A stretch of DNA of 64,000 nt from Mycobacterium scrofulaceum (GTDB lineage Bacteria; Actinomycetota; Actinomycetes; Mycobacteriales; Mycobacteriaceae). The stretch spans positions 1 to 64,000 of the forward strand of contig NZ_MVIJ01000017.1 in assembly GCF_002086735.1 (NCBI RefSeq), in the 5' to 3' direction. Position numbers and translations under genes: made by a program. Below the pieces are notes generated by a model. The model made no database searches. It saw only the letters and a program-made list of their open reading frames with translations, and was not told the origin of the DNA. Below, one piece after another: positions 15,352-24,276 of this stretch. Position 1 is the stretch's first letter. Each line of letters opens with the position of its first letter.

Positions 15352-16818
15352 ATGGCCTTACTGGCCGACGGCGTGAGTGCTCTGTTCATCGACGGCAAGA
15401 TGTCGCCCGGGGCGGCCGGTACCTTCCCGACGATCAACCCGGCGACCGAGGAGGTGCTCGGGGCCGCGGCCGACGCCGACGCCGACGACATGGGCCGCGC
15501 CATCGACGCCGCGCGGCGGGCGTTCGACGAGACGGATTGGTCGCGCAACACCGAGCTGCGGGTGCGGTGCGTGCGGCAGCTGCGCGAGGCGATGCAGCAG
15601 CACCTCGAGGAGCTGCGCGACCTGACCATCGCCGAAGTGGGGGCGCCGCGAATGCTCACGGCGATCGCCCAGCTGGAGGTCCCGGTCAACGATCTGGCCT
15701 TCGCCGCGGACACGGCCGAATCCTACGAATACAACCAGGATCTCGGCGAGGCGGCGCCGATGGGTATACCCACGCGGCGCACCATCGCGCGTGAGGCCGT
15801 CGGCGTCGTCGGCGCGATCACCCCGTGGAACTTTCCCCACCAGATCAACCTGGCCAAGATCGGTCCCGCGCTGGCGGCCGGGAACACCGTCGTCCTCAAG
15901 CCCGCCCCCGACACCCCGTGGTGCGCCGCCGTGTTGGGCGAACTCATCGCCGACCACACCGACTTCCCGCCCGGCGTGATCAACATCGTCACGTCCAGCG
16001 ACCACGGCGTCGGGGCGCTGTTGGCGAAAGACCCCCGGGTGGACATGATTTCGTTCACCGGCTCGACCGCCACCGGTCGCAGCGTGATGGCCGACGGCGC
16101 CGCCACGATCAAGAAGGTCTTCCTCGAGTTGGGCGGCAAGTCGGCGTTCATCGTCCTCGACGACGCCGACCTGGGGGGTGCGGTCGGCGTGGCAGGGTTT
16201 TCGGTCTGCATGCACGCCGGGCAGGGGTGTGCGATCACCACGCGGCTGGTAGTGCCGCGGGCGCGCTACGACGAAGCCGTCGCCATCGCGGCCGCAACGA
16301 TGGGGGGCATCAAGGCGGGCGACCCCACCGACCCCGGAACCATTTGCGGGCCGGTGATTTCCGCACGCCAGCGCGACCGCATACAGGGCTACCTTGACTC
16401 GGCCATCGCCGAGGGTGGGACGTTCGCCTGCGGCGGCGGGCGGCCGGCCGACCGTGACGTCGGTTTCTTCATCGAGCCCACCGTGATCGCTGGGCTGGGC
16501 AACGACGCCCGTTGCGCGCGCGAGGAGATCTTCGGCCCCGTCCTGACGGTGATCCCGCACGACGGGGACGACGACGCCGTGCGCATCGCCAACGATTCGC
16601 CATACGGGTTGTCGGGCACCGTGTTCGGCGCCGACCCCGCCAGGGCGGCGCGGGTCGCGGCGCGGGTCCGCGCGGGCACGATCAATGTCAACGGCGGCGT
16701 GTGGTACTCGGCCGACGCACCCTTCGGCGGCTACAAGCAGTCCGGAAACGGGCGCGAGATGGGCCTGGCCGGCTTCGAGGAGTACCTGGAAATCAAGACC
16801 ATCGCGACAGCGGTGTAA
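15352..16818 (+). CDS. aldA: NAD-dependent aldehyde dehydrogenase AldA
   Basis: A 488-residue ALDH of normal length, homologue of Rv0768. The oxyanion Asn is in ITPWNFP (N160), the general base in LELGGKSA (E259) and the nucleophile in GQGCAITT (C293). It oxidises an aldehyde to an acid in the cytoplasm; the substrate is unknown, perhaps from the alcohol dehydrogenase and P450 pathway encoded opposite. The purine-rich gggagcgggag just before the ATG at 15352 supports this start over a far longer open frame. First gene of a four-gene plus-strand operon. Confidence 0.95.
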   Translation: MALLADGVSALFIDGKMSPGAAGTFPTINPATEEVLGAAADADADDMGRAIDAARRAFDETDWSRNTELRVRCVRQLREAMQQHLEELRDLTIAEVGAPRMLTAIAQLEVPVNDLAFAADTAESYEYNQDLGEAAPMGIPTRRTIAREAVGVVGAITPWNFPHQINLAKIGPALAAGNTVVLKPAPDTPWCAAVLGELIADHTDFPPGVINIVTSSDHGVGALLAKDPRVDMISFTGSTATGRSVMADGAATIKKVFLELGGKSAFIVLDDADLGGAVGVAGFSVCMHAGQGCAITTRLVVPRARYDEAVAIAAATMGGIKAGDPTDPGTICGPVISARQRDRIQGYLDSAIAEGGTFACGGGRPADRDVGFFIEPTVIAGLGNDARCAREEIFGPVLTVIPHDGDDDAVRIANDSPYGLSGTVFGADPARAARVAARVRAGTINVNGGVWYSADAPFGGYKQSGNGREMGLAGFEEYLEIKTIATAV

Positions 16819-16836
16819 CCGAAGGAGCTTCGCAGC

Positions 16837-17586
16837 ATGAGATTCGAGAACAAAGTCGCCATCGTCACCGGGTCCGGTGGCGGCATCGGCCAGGCGTATG
16901 CCGAGGCGCTGGCCCGCGAGGGCGCAGCGGTCGTCGTGGCCGACATCAACGCGGAGGCCGCCGAGGGGGTGGCCAAGCAGATCTCCGCCGACGGTGGCAC
17001 GGCGATCAGCGTCCCGGTCGACGTGTCCGACCCGGCGTCGGCCAAGGCGATGGCCGATCGCACGCTGGCCGAGTTCGGCGGCATCGACTACCTGGTGAAC
17101 AACGCCGCCATCTTCGGCGGCATGAAGCTCGACTTCCTGCTCACCATCGACCCCGAGTACTACAAGAAGTTCATGAGCGTCAACCTCGACGGCGCGCTGT
17201 GGTGCACGCGCGCCGTCTACAAGAAGATGGCCAAGCGCGGCGGCGGGGCGATCGTGAACCAGTCGTCGACCGCGGCGTGGTTGTACTCGAACTACTACGG
17301 GCTGGCCAAGGTCGGCGTGAACGGCCTGACGCAACAACTTTCCCGTGAGCTGGGTGGCCAGAACATCCGGATCAACGCGATCGCGCCCGGACCGATCGAC
17401 ACCGAGGCCAACCGCACCACCACCCCGCAAGAGATGGTCGCCGACATCGTCAAGGGTCTTCCCCTGTCGCGCATGGGGACTCCCGAAGACCTGGTGGGAA
17501 TGTGCCTGTTCTTGCTCTCCGACGAGGCGTCGTGGATCACGGGGCAGATCTTCAACGTTGACGGCGGGCAGATAATCCGGTCATGA
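16837..17586 (+). CDS. Short-chain dehydrogenase (Rv0769 homologue)
   Basis: A 249-residue classical SDR with TGSGGGIGQAYAEAL cofactor motif, NNAA, a Ser in NQSST and catalytic YYGLAK. An insertion (LDFLLTIDPEYYKKF) lies before the catalytic segment. A GAAGGAG element about 10 nt upstream supports the ATG. It lies 18 bp after aldA and overlaps the next gene by 4 bp. Likely NAD(P)-linked hydroxyl/keto conversion on the operon's substrate. Confidence 0.93.
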   Translation: MRFENKVAIVTGSGGGIGQAYAEALAREGAAVVVADINAEAAEGVAKQISADGGTAISVPVDVSDPASAKAMADRTLAEFGGIDYLVNNAAIFGGMKLDFLLTIDPEYYKKFMSVNLDGALWCTRAVYKKMAKRGGGAIVNQSSTAAWLYSNYYGLAKVGVNGLTQQLSRELGGQNIRINAIAPGPIDTEANRTTTPQEMVADIVKGLPLSRMGTPEDLVGMCLFLLSDEASWITGQIFNVDGGQIIRS

Positions 17587-18440
17587 CGAACGACCTGAAG
17601 CTTGGGTACATCGGGCTGGGCAACATGGGCGCCCCGATGGCCACCAAGATGACCGAATGGCCCGGCGGGGTGACGGTTTACGACATCCGGGCAGACGCGA
17701 TGACCCCCCTGGCCGAGAAGGGCGCCGGCCTGGCGGACAGCGTCGCCGACGTCGCCGCCGCCGACATCGTCCACGTCACCGTCTTGGACGACGCACAGGT
17801 GCGCGAGGTCGTCGGCGAACTCGCCGCCCACGCCAAGCCCGGCACGGTCATCGCCGTGCACTCGACGATCAGCGACACCACCGCTGCGGAGCTGGCCAGT
17901 GAGCTGAAACCGCGGGGCATCCACGTCGTCGACGCACCGGTCAGCGGCGGCGCGGCCGCGGCCGCCAAAGGGGAGCTCGCCACGATGGTGGGCGCCGACC
18001 GCGAGGTGTACGAGCGGATCAAACCGGCGTTCAAACACTGGGCGGCCGTGGTGATCCACGCCGGCGAGCCGGGGGCGGGCACCCGAATGAAGCTGGCCCG
18101 CAACATGTTGACGTTCACGTCGTACGTGGCGGCCTGCGAAGCCATGAAACTGGCCGAGGCGGCGGGGCTGGATCTGCAGGCGCTGGGCCGGGTGGTGCGC
18201 CACACCGACGCCCTTACCGGCGGCCCGGGGGCGATCATGGTCCGCGACGACATGAAAGACCTTGAGCCAGGGCATTTCCTGTACCAGCCGTTCATGCACA
18301 CCCGGGGCCTCGGCGAGAAGGACCTGAGCCTGGCCCTGGCACTGGGCGAGTCGGTGTCGGTCGACCTGCCGCTGGCCCGGCTCGCGTACGAAGGGCTGGC
18401 GGCCGGCCTCGGGGTACCCCACACAGAGAAAGAGACATGA
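17583..18440 (+). CDS. 3-hydroxyisobutyrate dehydrogenase-family oxidoreductase (Rv0770 homologue)
   Basis: A 285-residue beta-hydroxyacid dehydrogenase. N-terminal NAD(P) motif GYIGLGNMGAPMA, substrate-binding motif DAPVSGGAAAA, catalytic Lys in MKLARN. Substrate unknown: a small 3-hydroxyacid such as 3-hydroxyisobutyrate or a semialdehyde. The start overlaps the SDR stop (ATGA) and its own stop overlaps the next start, so the genes are tightly coupled. Confidence 0.92.
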   Translation: MTNDLKLGYIGLGNMGAPMATKMTEWPGGVTVYDIRADAMTPLAEKGAGLADSVADVAAADIVHVTVLDDAQVREVVGELAAHAKPGTVIAVHSTISDTTAAELASELKPRGIHVVDAPVSGGAAAAAKGELATMVGADREVYERIKPAFKHWAAVVIHAGEPGAGTRMKLARNMLTFTSYVAACEAMKLAEAAGLDLQALGRVVRHTDALTGGPGAIMVRDDMKDLEPGHFLYQPFMHTRGLGEKDLSLALALGESVSVDLPLARLAYEGLAAGLGVPHTEKET

Positions 18441-18874
18441 TGGACGAACTGCGCCGCAAGGGCCTCGAGAAGATGAACGAGGTCTACGGCTGGGAGATGC
18501 CCAACATCGAGGGCGACGCGTACTTCGACCTGACCGTCGACCACCTGTTCGGCAGCATCTGGACGCGACCGGGATTGTCGATGCGCGACAAGCGCATCAT
18601 GACGCTGACGGCGGTGACCGCGGTCGGGAATCGCGACCTGGCCGAGATCCAGATCAACGCCGCCTTGCTCAACGGGGAACTCACCGAGACCGAGTTGAAG
18701 GAGATGGCGGTCTTCCTCACCCACTACCTCGGGTTCCCCCTGGGTTCCGCGCTCAACGGCGCCGTCGACGCCGTCGTCGCCAAGCGCAAGAAGGCCGCGG
18801 CGAAGGGTAGCGGAGAAGACAAGAAGGCCAACGTCGACGCCGCCGTCAACATGCACCGGGGCAAGGCCGACTAG
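18437..18874 (+). CDS. Carboxymuconolactone decarboxylase-family protein (Rv0771 homologue)
   Basis: A 145-residue CMD/AhpD-fold protein (TRPGLSMRDKRIMTLTAVTAVGN, then LAEIQINAALLNGELTETELKEM, a typical helical CMD core). It lacks the CxxC of AhpD, so a lactone-decarboxylase or structural role is more likely than peroxidase activity. It has a Lys-rich C-terminal tail. Last gene of the aldA operon, followed by a long hairpin. Confidence 0.9.
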   Translation: MMDELRRKGLEKMNEVYGWEMPNIEGDAYFDLTVDHLFGSIWTRPGLSMRDKRIMTLTAVTAVGNRDLAEIQINAALLNGELTETELKEMAVFLTHYLGFPLGSALNGAVDAVVAKRKKAAAKGSGEDKKANVDAAVNMHRGKAD

Positions 18875-18879
18875 CTTCG

Positions 18880-18939
18880 GCGAGGAGACACAAAATCGCA
18901 CGTTCCGAGGCGGAACCGTGCGAGTTTGCGTCTGCTCGC
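18880..18939. terminator. 60-nt long imperfect hairpin between the aldA operon and purD
   Basis: The sequence folds on itself over about 28 bp per arm. The outer arms (18880-18902 and 18917-18939) differ at three positions, the inner arms TTCCG/CGGAA surround an AGG loop (18908-18910), and there is one bulged C (18916). It begins 5 bp after the stop of the CMD gene and ends 35 bp before purD. It could be an intrinsic terminator or a copy of a dispersed mycobacterial palindromic element. Confidence 0.7.
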
Positions 18940-18973
18940 GGTGGTGACGGACCGCCCGCTAGAGTGACGTGTC

Positions 18974-20242
18974 GTGCGAGTCCTGGTGATCGGTTCCGGT
19001 GCCCGAGAGCACGCGCTGCTGCTGGCACTCCGGCAAGACCCGCAGGTCACGGCCCTATTCATCGCTCCCGGCAACGCCGGCACCGCCCGGGTGGCCGAGC
19101 AGCACGACGTCGACGTCACCTCGGGCTCCGATGTCGTCGCACTCGCCCGCGAGGTCCGGGCCGACCTGGTGGTGATCGGTCCCGAGGTGCCGTTGGTGCT
19201 CGGGGTGGCCGACGCGCTGCGAGCCGCCGGCATGGTCTGCTTCGGTCCCAGCAAGGATGCCGCCCGCATCGAGGGATCGAAGGCGTTCGCCAAGGAGGTC
19301 ATGGCCGCGGCCGGCGTGCGCACCGCGGCCAGCGAAACCGTGGACAGCCCGGCCCATTTGGATGCCGCCCTGGACCGGTTCGGTCCCGCGGCCGGTGACC
19401 CGGCCTGGGTGGTCAAGGACGACCGCCTCGCCGCCGGCAAGGGCGTGGTGGTGACCGCGGATCGCGGCGTCGCCCGGGCGCACGCCGCCGAACTGCTCGA
19501 GGCGGGCCACCCGGTGCTGCTGGAGTCCTATCTGGACGGTCCCGAGGTCTCGCTGTTCTGCGTGGTCGACGGCGAGACCGTGGTGCCGTTGCTGCCGGCG
19601 CAGGACTTCAAGCGTGTCGGCGAGGGCGACACCGGCCCCAACACCGGCGGCATGGGCGCCTACGCGCCGGTGCCCTGGCTTCGAGACGAGGTGTACCGCG
19701 ACATCGTCGCCAACGTCGTGGAACCCGTTGCGGCCGAGCTGGTCCGGCGCGGCAGCCCGTTCTGCGGGTTGTTGTACGTCGGCCTTTCGATCACCGCCGG
19801 CGGCCCCGCCGTGGTCGAATTCAACTGCCGCTTCGGCGATCCCGAAACCCAGGCCGTCCTGGCGCTGCTGGAATCGCCGCTGGGGCAACTGCTGTACGCG
19901 GCAGGCACCGGCAAACTGGCCGACTTCGGCGAACTGCGCTGGCGGGACGGGGCGGCCGTCACGGTGGTGCTGGCGGCAGAGAACTATCCCGGGCGTCCCC
20001 GGGTCGGGGATGTCGTCACCGGCGCGGACGCCGAGGGGGTGCTGCATGCGGGCACGGCCCGTCGTGACGATGGTGAGGTGGTGTCGTCGGGCGGCCGCGT
20101 CCTGTCGGTGGTGGGCATCGGCGCCGACCTCGCCGCAGCGCGGGCGCAGGCATATCAGCTCATGCGGTCGATCCGCCTGCCCGGCAGCCACTTCCGAGGC
20201 GACATCGCGCTGCTGGCCGCGGAGGGCAGGATCAGCGTCTAG
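18974..20242 (+). CDS. purD: Phosphoribosylamine-glycine ligase PurD
   Basis: A 422-residue ATP-grasp enzyme, the same length as in M. tuberculosis. N-terminal [16 protein letters not shown]-grasp loop [12 protein letters not shown], and metal-binding [10 protein letters not shown]. It makes glycinamide ribonucleotide from phosphoribosylamine, glycine and ATP (step 2 of purine synthesis). The start is a GTG at 18974. Its stop shares the palindrome CTAG with the stop of the convergent ggtA. Confidence 0.97.
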   Translation: MRVLVIGSGAREHALLLALRQDPQVTALFIAPGNAGTARVAEQHDVDVTSGSDVVALAREVRADLVVIGPEVPLVLGVADALRAAGMVCFGPSKDAARIEGSKAFAKEVMAAAGVRTAASETVDSPAHLDAALDRFGPAAGDPAWVVKDDRLAAGKGVVVTADRGVARAHAAELLEAGHPVLLESYLDGPEVSLFCVVDGETVVPLLPAQDFKRVGEGDTGPNTGGMGAYAPVPWLRDEVYRDIVANVVEPVAAELVRRGSPFCGLLYVGLSITAGGPAVVEFNCRFGDPETQAVLALLESPLGQLLYAAGTGKLADFGELRWRDGAAVTVVLAAENYPGRPRVGDVVTGADAEGVLHAGTARRDDGEVVSSGGRVLSVVGIGADLAAARAQAYQLMRSIRLPGSHFRGDIALLAAEGRISV

Positions 20243-21822
20243 ATGCCGGCGGCCTGGCCGTCGCGGCGGGGATCGCTCGCGGCAAAATAGCCGCCGTCGA
20301 GACGCCAGATCGCCTGGCAGCTGCCGAACTGGTTGTAGTCGTCGACCGCCACCAGGTCGTGACCGCGGCGGCGAAGCTCGTCGAGCGTCGCGACCGGAAA
20401 ACCCTTCTCGCAGGCGACCTGCAAACCCTGCACCCACCGGAACCGGGGACCGTCGCACGCGGCCTGCGGGTTCTGGCCGTAATCGGCGATGCGCACCATC
20501 ACCTGGGTGTGGCCCTGCGGTTGCATCGTTCCGCCCATCACGCCGAAGCTCATCACCGGGGCGCCGCCTTTGGTGACGAAGCCCGGGATGATCGTGTGGT
20601 AGGGGCGTTTGGCCGGGCCCACCCGATTCGGATGGCCTTCGGCCGCTACGAAATTGGCGCCGCGGTTCTGCAGCGAGATCCCGGTGCCCGGCACCACGAC
20701 GCCGGATCCGAACCCCATGTAGTTCGACTGGATCATCGACACCATCATGCCCGCGGCGTCCGCGGCGGTCAGATACACCGTTCCGCCGGCCGGCGTGCCC
20801 GCGGACGCCGGCTTCGCCCGACCGCGATCGATCAGGGCCGCGCGCTGCCGTAGGTATTCGGCGTCCAGCAGCTCCTGTGGGCGCAGCGGCATGTGCTCGA
20901 TGTCGGCGACGTAGGCCTGCGCGTCGGCGAATGCCAGCTTCACCGCTTCGATCTGCAGGTGCACACTGTCGGCGGAATCGACTGGAAACGAGGCGATGTC
21001 GAAGTGCTGCAGGATCCCCAGGGCGATCAGGGCCACGATCCCGTGGCCGTTGGGCGGGATCTCGTGGACGGTGTACCCGCGGTAGCCGCCGCTGATGGTG
21101 CCCACCCAGTCGGCGCGATGAGCGGCCAGGTCGCTGGCCCGCATGACGCCCGCGCTGGCGAGCGAGTGCGCCTCGAATCGGGCGGCCAGCTCTCCCCGGT
21201 AGAACGCTTCGCCGTTGGTCGCGGCGATCTGCTCGAGCGAGGCGGCCTGCTCGGTCAACCGGAACGGTTCACCGGGTTTGGGCGCCCGGCCGGCGGGCAT
21301 GAACGCGGCGGCGAAGCCGGGCTGCTTCTCGAACAGCGGAATCTGCGCCGTCCACTGGTCGGCGACGATCGGTGAGACCAGAAAGCCGTTGTGCGCGTAG
21401 CGAATTGCGGGTTCAAAGAGTTTTTCGAACGGCAGCCTGCCGAACTTGGCGTGGAGTTCGGTCCATGCGGACACCGCGCCGGGCACCGTGACGGCGTTCC
21501 AGCCGACCGCGGGAACGCCGCCGCCGCCGAAGTACTCCGGTGTCCAGGCGGCCGGCGATCGCCCGGACGCGTTCAGACCGTGCAGTTGCCGGCCGTCCCA
21601 CACGATGGCGAAGGCATCCGAGCCGATGCCGTTGGAGACGGGCTCTACCACCGTGAGGGCGATGGCGGTGGCGATTGCCGCGTCCGCCGCGCTTCCTCCC
21701 TCGGCGAGCATCCGCAGGCCCGCTTGGGCGGCCAGCGGTTGTGACGTGCACACGACGTTTTCGGCCAGGACGGGCTTTCGCGGCCAGGCATACGGAAAGG
21801 TCCAATCGAAAGGTGCGGTCAC
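20239..21822 (-). CDS. ggtA: Gamma-glutamyltransferase-family protein GgtA
   Basis: A 527-residue Ntn hydrolase of the gamma-glutamyltranspeptidase/cephalosporin acylase family. The autoprocessing nucleophile is Thr348 in AGGTVYL, followed by [23 protein letters not shown] and the conserved [15 protein letters not shown]. No signal peptide is visible, so it is probably cytoplasmic, unlike periplasmic GGTs. Homologue of Rv0773c, which is slightly shorter. It is convergent with purD, sharing 4 bp. Confidence 0.93.
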   Translation of the reverse strand: MTAPFDWTFPYAWPRKPVLAENVVCTSQPLAAQAGLRMLAEGGSAADAAIATAIALTVVEPVSNGIGSDAFAIVWDGRQLHGLNASGRSPAAWTPEYFGGGGVPAVGWNAVTVPGAVSAWTELHAKFGRLPFEKLFEPAIRYAHNGFLVSPIVADQWTAQIPLFEKQPGFAAAFMPAGRAPKPGEPFRLTEQAASLEQIAATNGEAFYRGELAARFEAHSLASAGVMRASDLAAHRADWVGTISGGYRGYTVHEIPPNGHGIVALIALGILQHFDIASFPVDSADSVHLQIEAVKLAFADAQAYVADIEHMPLRPQELLDAEYLRQRAALIDRGRAKPASAGTPAGGTVYLTAADAAGMMVSMIQSNYMGFGSGVVVPGTGISLQNRGANFVAAEGHPNRVGPAKRPYHTIIPGFVTKGGAPVMSFGVMGGTMQPQGHTQVMVRIADYGQNPQAACDGPRFRWVQGLQVACEKGFPVATLDELRRRGHDLVAVDDYNQFGSCQAIWRLDGGYFAASDPRRDGQAAGI

Positions 21823-21898
21823 CTTCGCGAGGGTAGCGCCGGTGTGACGCTCGGCGCCCAGCGCCGCGCTCCCGTGACGTTCGATGCGCCGAGCGCAG

Positions 21899-22813
21899 TT
21901 AGGCCGTCAGCAGCGGTGCCATCCAGGTCAGCTCGGCCGGCAGTTGCGAACTCCAGAACTGCCCGTTGTGGCCGCCGGGCGAGAAGCCGCCCGCCGGCGG
22001 ATGGGGCAGTTGCGCAATGAACTGCTTGGTCGCGGCGTAAAACGGATCGCTGTCGCCGCAATCGACCCGGATGGGGATCGACGCCAGCGCCGGCATCCCG
22101 AACACCGAATTCGCCGCGAAGTCGTCGGGCCCGTCGAACGCGCCGGGTGCCGCCGCCCCCGAAGAGAGCCACAGTGCGGGACTGACCGCGCAGATCGCCG
22201 CGGTGCGTGCCGGACCAAGCCGGCCGCCGAGGAGCAACGCGCCGTAGCCGCCCATCGACCAGCCGAGAAACGCGACCCGGGAGGTGTCCAGGTCTTGGCC
22301 GCCCAGCATCGGGATGAGCTCGTCGAGCACCATGGCACCGCTGTCCTCCCCGGACGCCCTCTTGTGCCAATAACTGCCGCCGCCGTCGACGGCGACGACC
22401 GCAAACGGTGGCAGGCCCGCGTTGACGGCCTGGGCAAGACCCTGTTCGACGCCGCCGGCCATCACCGTGGACGCGTCGCTGCCCTTGCCGTGCAGCGCGA
22501 TCACCGGTCGCAGCGCCTTGGTCTGACCAGGGGGACGCGCGATGGCCCAGTTGGTGTTGATGCCGCCGCGCGCCGCCGAGACGAACGAACCCGTCACCAT
22601 CGTGGGCGCCGGCTGGCCGGGGGGAGCCGGCTCGCGGGGGGCGGCCGGCGGCGGCGCGAGGGGCGCCCGGGTGCCGGGCGGCGACAACGGCGTGGCCTGA
22701 GAGGGTCGGGGTTTGAGGAGGATGTCCAGCGCGTACGTGCCCATCGCGCCCGCGGCCGCGCCCGCGCCGAGGCCCAGCAGGGCGCGGCGGCTCATGTCGG
22801 GCATGCGGGCCAT
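21899..22813 (-). CDS. Exported esterase/acyltransferase-like alpha/beta hydrolase (Rv0774c homologue)
   Basis: A 304-residue alpha/beta hydrolase of the esterase-D/antigen-85-like group. MARMPDMSRRALLGLGAGAAAG at the N-terminus resembles a Tat signal (SRRALLGLG), and a Pro-rich linker (about 45-75) follows. The nucleophile elbow is GWSMGGYG, the acid lies in DCGDSDPF, and the His in PGGHNGQFW. The M. tuberculosis homologue is a stress-induced esterase. The ATG at 22813 was chosen because the signal begins there; longer in-frame extensions would overlap the divergent TetR start. Confidence 0.85.
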   Translation of the reverse strand: MARMPDMSRRALLGLGAGAAAGAMGTYALDILLKPRPSQATPLSPPGTRAPLAPPPAAPREPAPPGQPAPTMVTGSFVSAARGGINTNWAIARPPGQTKALRPVIALHGKGSDASTVMAGGVEQGLAQAVNAGLPPFAVVAVDGGGSYWHKRASGEDSGAMVLDELIPMLGGQDLDTSRVAFLGWSMGGYGALLLGGRLGPARTAAICAVSPALWLSSGAAAPGAFDGPDDFAANSVFGMPALASIPIRVDCGDSDPFYAATKQFIAQLPHPPAGGFSPGGHNGQFWSSQLPAELTWMAPLLTA

Positions 22814-22889
22814 CATGCCATGTCGGTCCGGCGAAGCGTTTGGCCGAAATGGCAATGGAGTACCACTTTGACTGGCACGATGGCTACTC

Positions 22890-23552
22890 GTGACGGCAGC
22901 AGTCACTCCCAAGGGAGAACGTCGACGGTATGCGCTCGTGAGCGCCGCCGCCGAGCTGCTGGCCGAGGGCGGGTTCGAGGCGGTGGGTCACCGCGCGGTC
23001 GCCCGACGGGCCGGACTACCGTTGGCGTCGACCACGTATTACTTCTCCTCCCTTGACGATTTGATCGCGCGCGCCGTCGAACACATCGCGATGATCGAGG
23101 TGGCGCAGCTGCGGTCGCGGGTTGGCGCCCTCTCCCGCCGGCGCCGCGGACCCGAAACCATCGCGGAGGTGTTGGTCGACCTGCTCGTCGGGGACGTGTC
23201 CAGCCCGGGACTGAGCGACCAGTTGATCTCGCGCTACGAGCGGCACATCGCGTGCACCCGGCTGCCCGCCTTGCGCGAGACCATGCGGCGCAGCCTGCGC
23301 CAGCGCGCCGAGGCGGTGGCCGAGGCCATCGAGCGCTCGGGCCGCACGGTGCACATCGAGCTGGTGTGCACGCTGATCTGCGCGGTCGACGGTTGCGTGG
23401 TGTCCGCCTTGGTCGAGGGCCGTGACCCCCGCGCGGCGTCGGTGGGCACGGTGGTCGATCTCATCGACGTGCTCGCCCCGATAGATCAGCGCCCGGTCCG
23501 CGCGGCGGGCAACGACGGCGTGACGATGTACCCGGTGGCGAAGTCGCCGTAG
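22890..23552 (+). CDS. TetR-family regulator (Rv0775 homologue)
   Basis: A 220-residue TetR repressor. The HTH at about 10-55 reads YALVSAAAELLAEGGFEAVGHRAVARRAGLPLASTTYYFSS. The C-terminal effector domain has three cysteines (ACTRL, VCTLIC). GTG start at 22890, divergent from the esterase 76 bp away, which may be its target. The 3' end overlaps the convergent DUF429 gene by 67 bp, so mutual antisense effects are possible. Residues after ~195 (from APIDQRP) lie in this overlap and look less conserved in character. Confidence 0.88.
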   Translation: MTAAVTPKGERRRYALVSAAAELLAEGGFEAVGHRAVARRAGLPLASTTYYFSSLDDLIARAVEHIAMIEVAQLRSRVGALSRRRRGPETIAEVLVDLLVGDVSSPGLSDQLISRYERHIACTRLPALRETMRRSLRQRAEAVAEAIERSGRTVHIELVCTLICAVDGCVVSALVEGRDPRAASVGTVVDLIDVLAPIDQRPVRAAGNDGVTMYPVAKSP

Positions 23553-24232
23553 ATCGTCACGTCCGCCGGGCGGCGCTGCGCGAACAACGCCACATAGGCG
23601 CAGACCACCGCGTCGACCGGGTCCTCTGCGCGCCGCAGTTCGCGTTTGCGCTGGGCGGTGGACACCCGCATGCGCAGCCGAGCCCACTCCTCATGCCCCG
23701 CCACGTGCAAAGGCACCTCGGCGTCCGCGAGCTTTTCGACGCCGTCCATCAGCACCAGCAGCTCCGATTTGAGCTGTGCGACGCCCCGCCCGTGCTTGGC
23801 CTTGTACTTGAGCGTTCGCGCCAGCCGGAACAGCACCACGGTTGCCGGATGCGGGTAGACCTCGATGGCGCGCCGCAAAGCGGGCGATCGCGGGTCCATG
23901 TCGAGCCCCATCGCCCGCGCCAATCGCGCCGCGCGTGGCCCCTGGGCGAACTCCGGTTTCGTGGTGTTGGTCGGGTGCGCCCCGGCTTCGAACCTGCGGA
24001 AGTCGCGGTTGAGCGCCGCTTCGGCCGGACGCTGGCCGGTCGGGTTGGTCACCACCAGCGGCGCGTCGAAGGCGACCAGGCAATCCCTGCGCACGTAGGG
24101 GGACAACGCGGCGAGCACCGCGGCGTCGTCACCGGCGGCACCGACGCGCACGAGGCGGCCCCCGCCGTCGACGACCGCGATCCCCGTGGGATTGCGCCCG
24201 GCCCAGGCCAGATCGACGCCGGCGAAGTACAC
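23486..24232 (-). CDS. DUF429 protein, predicted RNase-H-fold nuclease (Rv0776c homologue)
   Basis: A 248-residue DUF429-family protein. The N-terminal FAGVDLAWAGRNPTG is the family's first acidic strand, VAFDAPLVV the second, and AEDPVDAVVCAYVALF the last acidic site; these place three Asp/Glu as in RNase-H-like folds. Molecular role unknown. Divergent from purB by 44 bp and convergent with the TetR gene, with a 67-bp overlap. Confidence 0.85.
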   Translation of the reverse strand: MYFAGVDLAWAGRNPTGIAVVDGGGRLVRVGAAGDDAAVLAALSPYVRRDCLVAFDAPLVVTNPTGQRPAEAALNRDFRRFEAGAHPTNTTKPEFAQGPRAARLARAMGLDMDPRSPALRRAIEVYPHPATVVLFRLARTLKYKAKHGRGVAQLKSELLVLMDGVEKLADAEVPLHVAGHEEWARLRMRVSTAQRKRELRRAEDPVDAVVCAYVALFAQRRPADVTIYGDFATGYIVTPSLPAARTGR

Positions 24233-24276
24233 GTGCCTACGGTATGGCGCCGGGGCCGATCGTAAGCTCTATATCT

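Noticed and set aside
15358-17430. 690-codon minus-strand frame opposite aldA and the SDR gene
   Set aside because: It spans two unrelated genes in antisense and has only low-complexity His/Arg/Val content.
22817-22889. Operator for the Rv0775-type TetR in the esterase divergent region
   Set aside because: I looked for a convincing palindrome and saw only 3-5 bp partial matches (for example GAGTA/TACTC).
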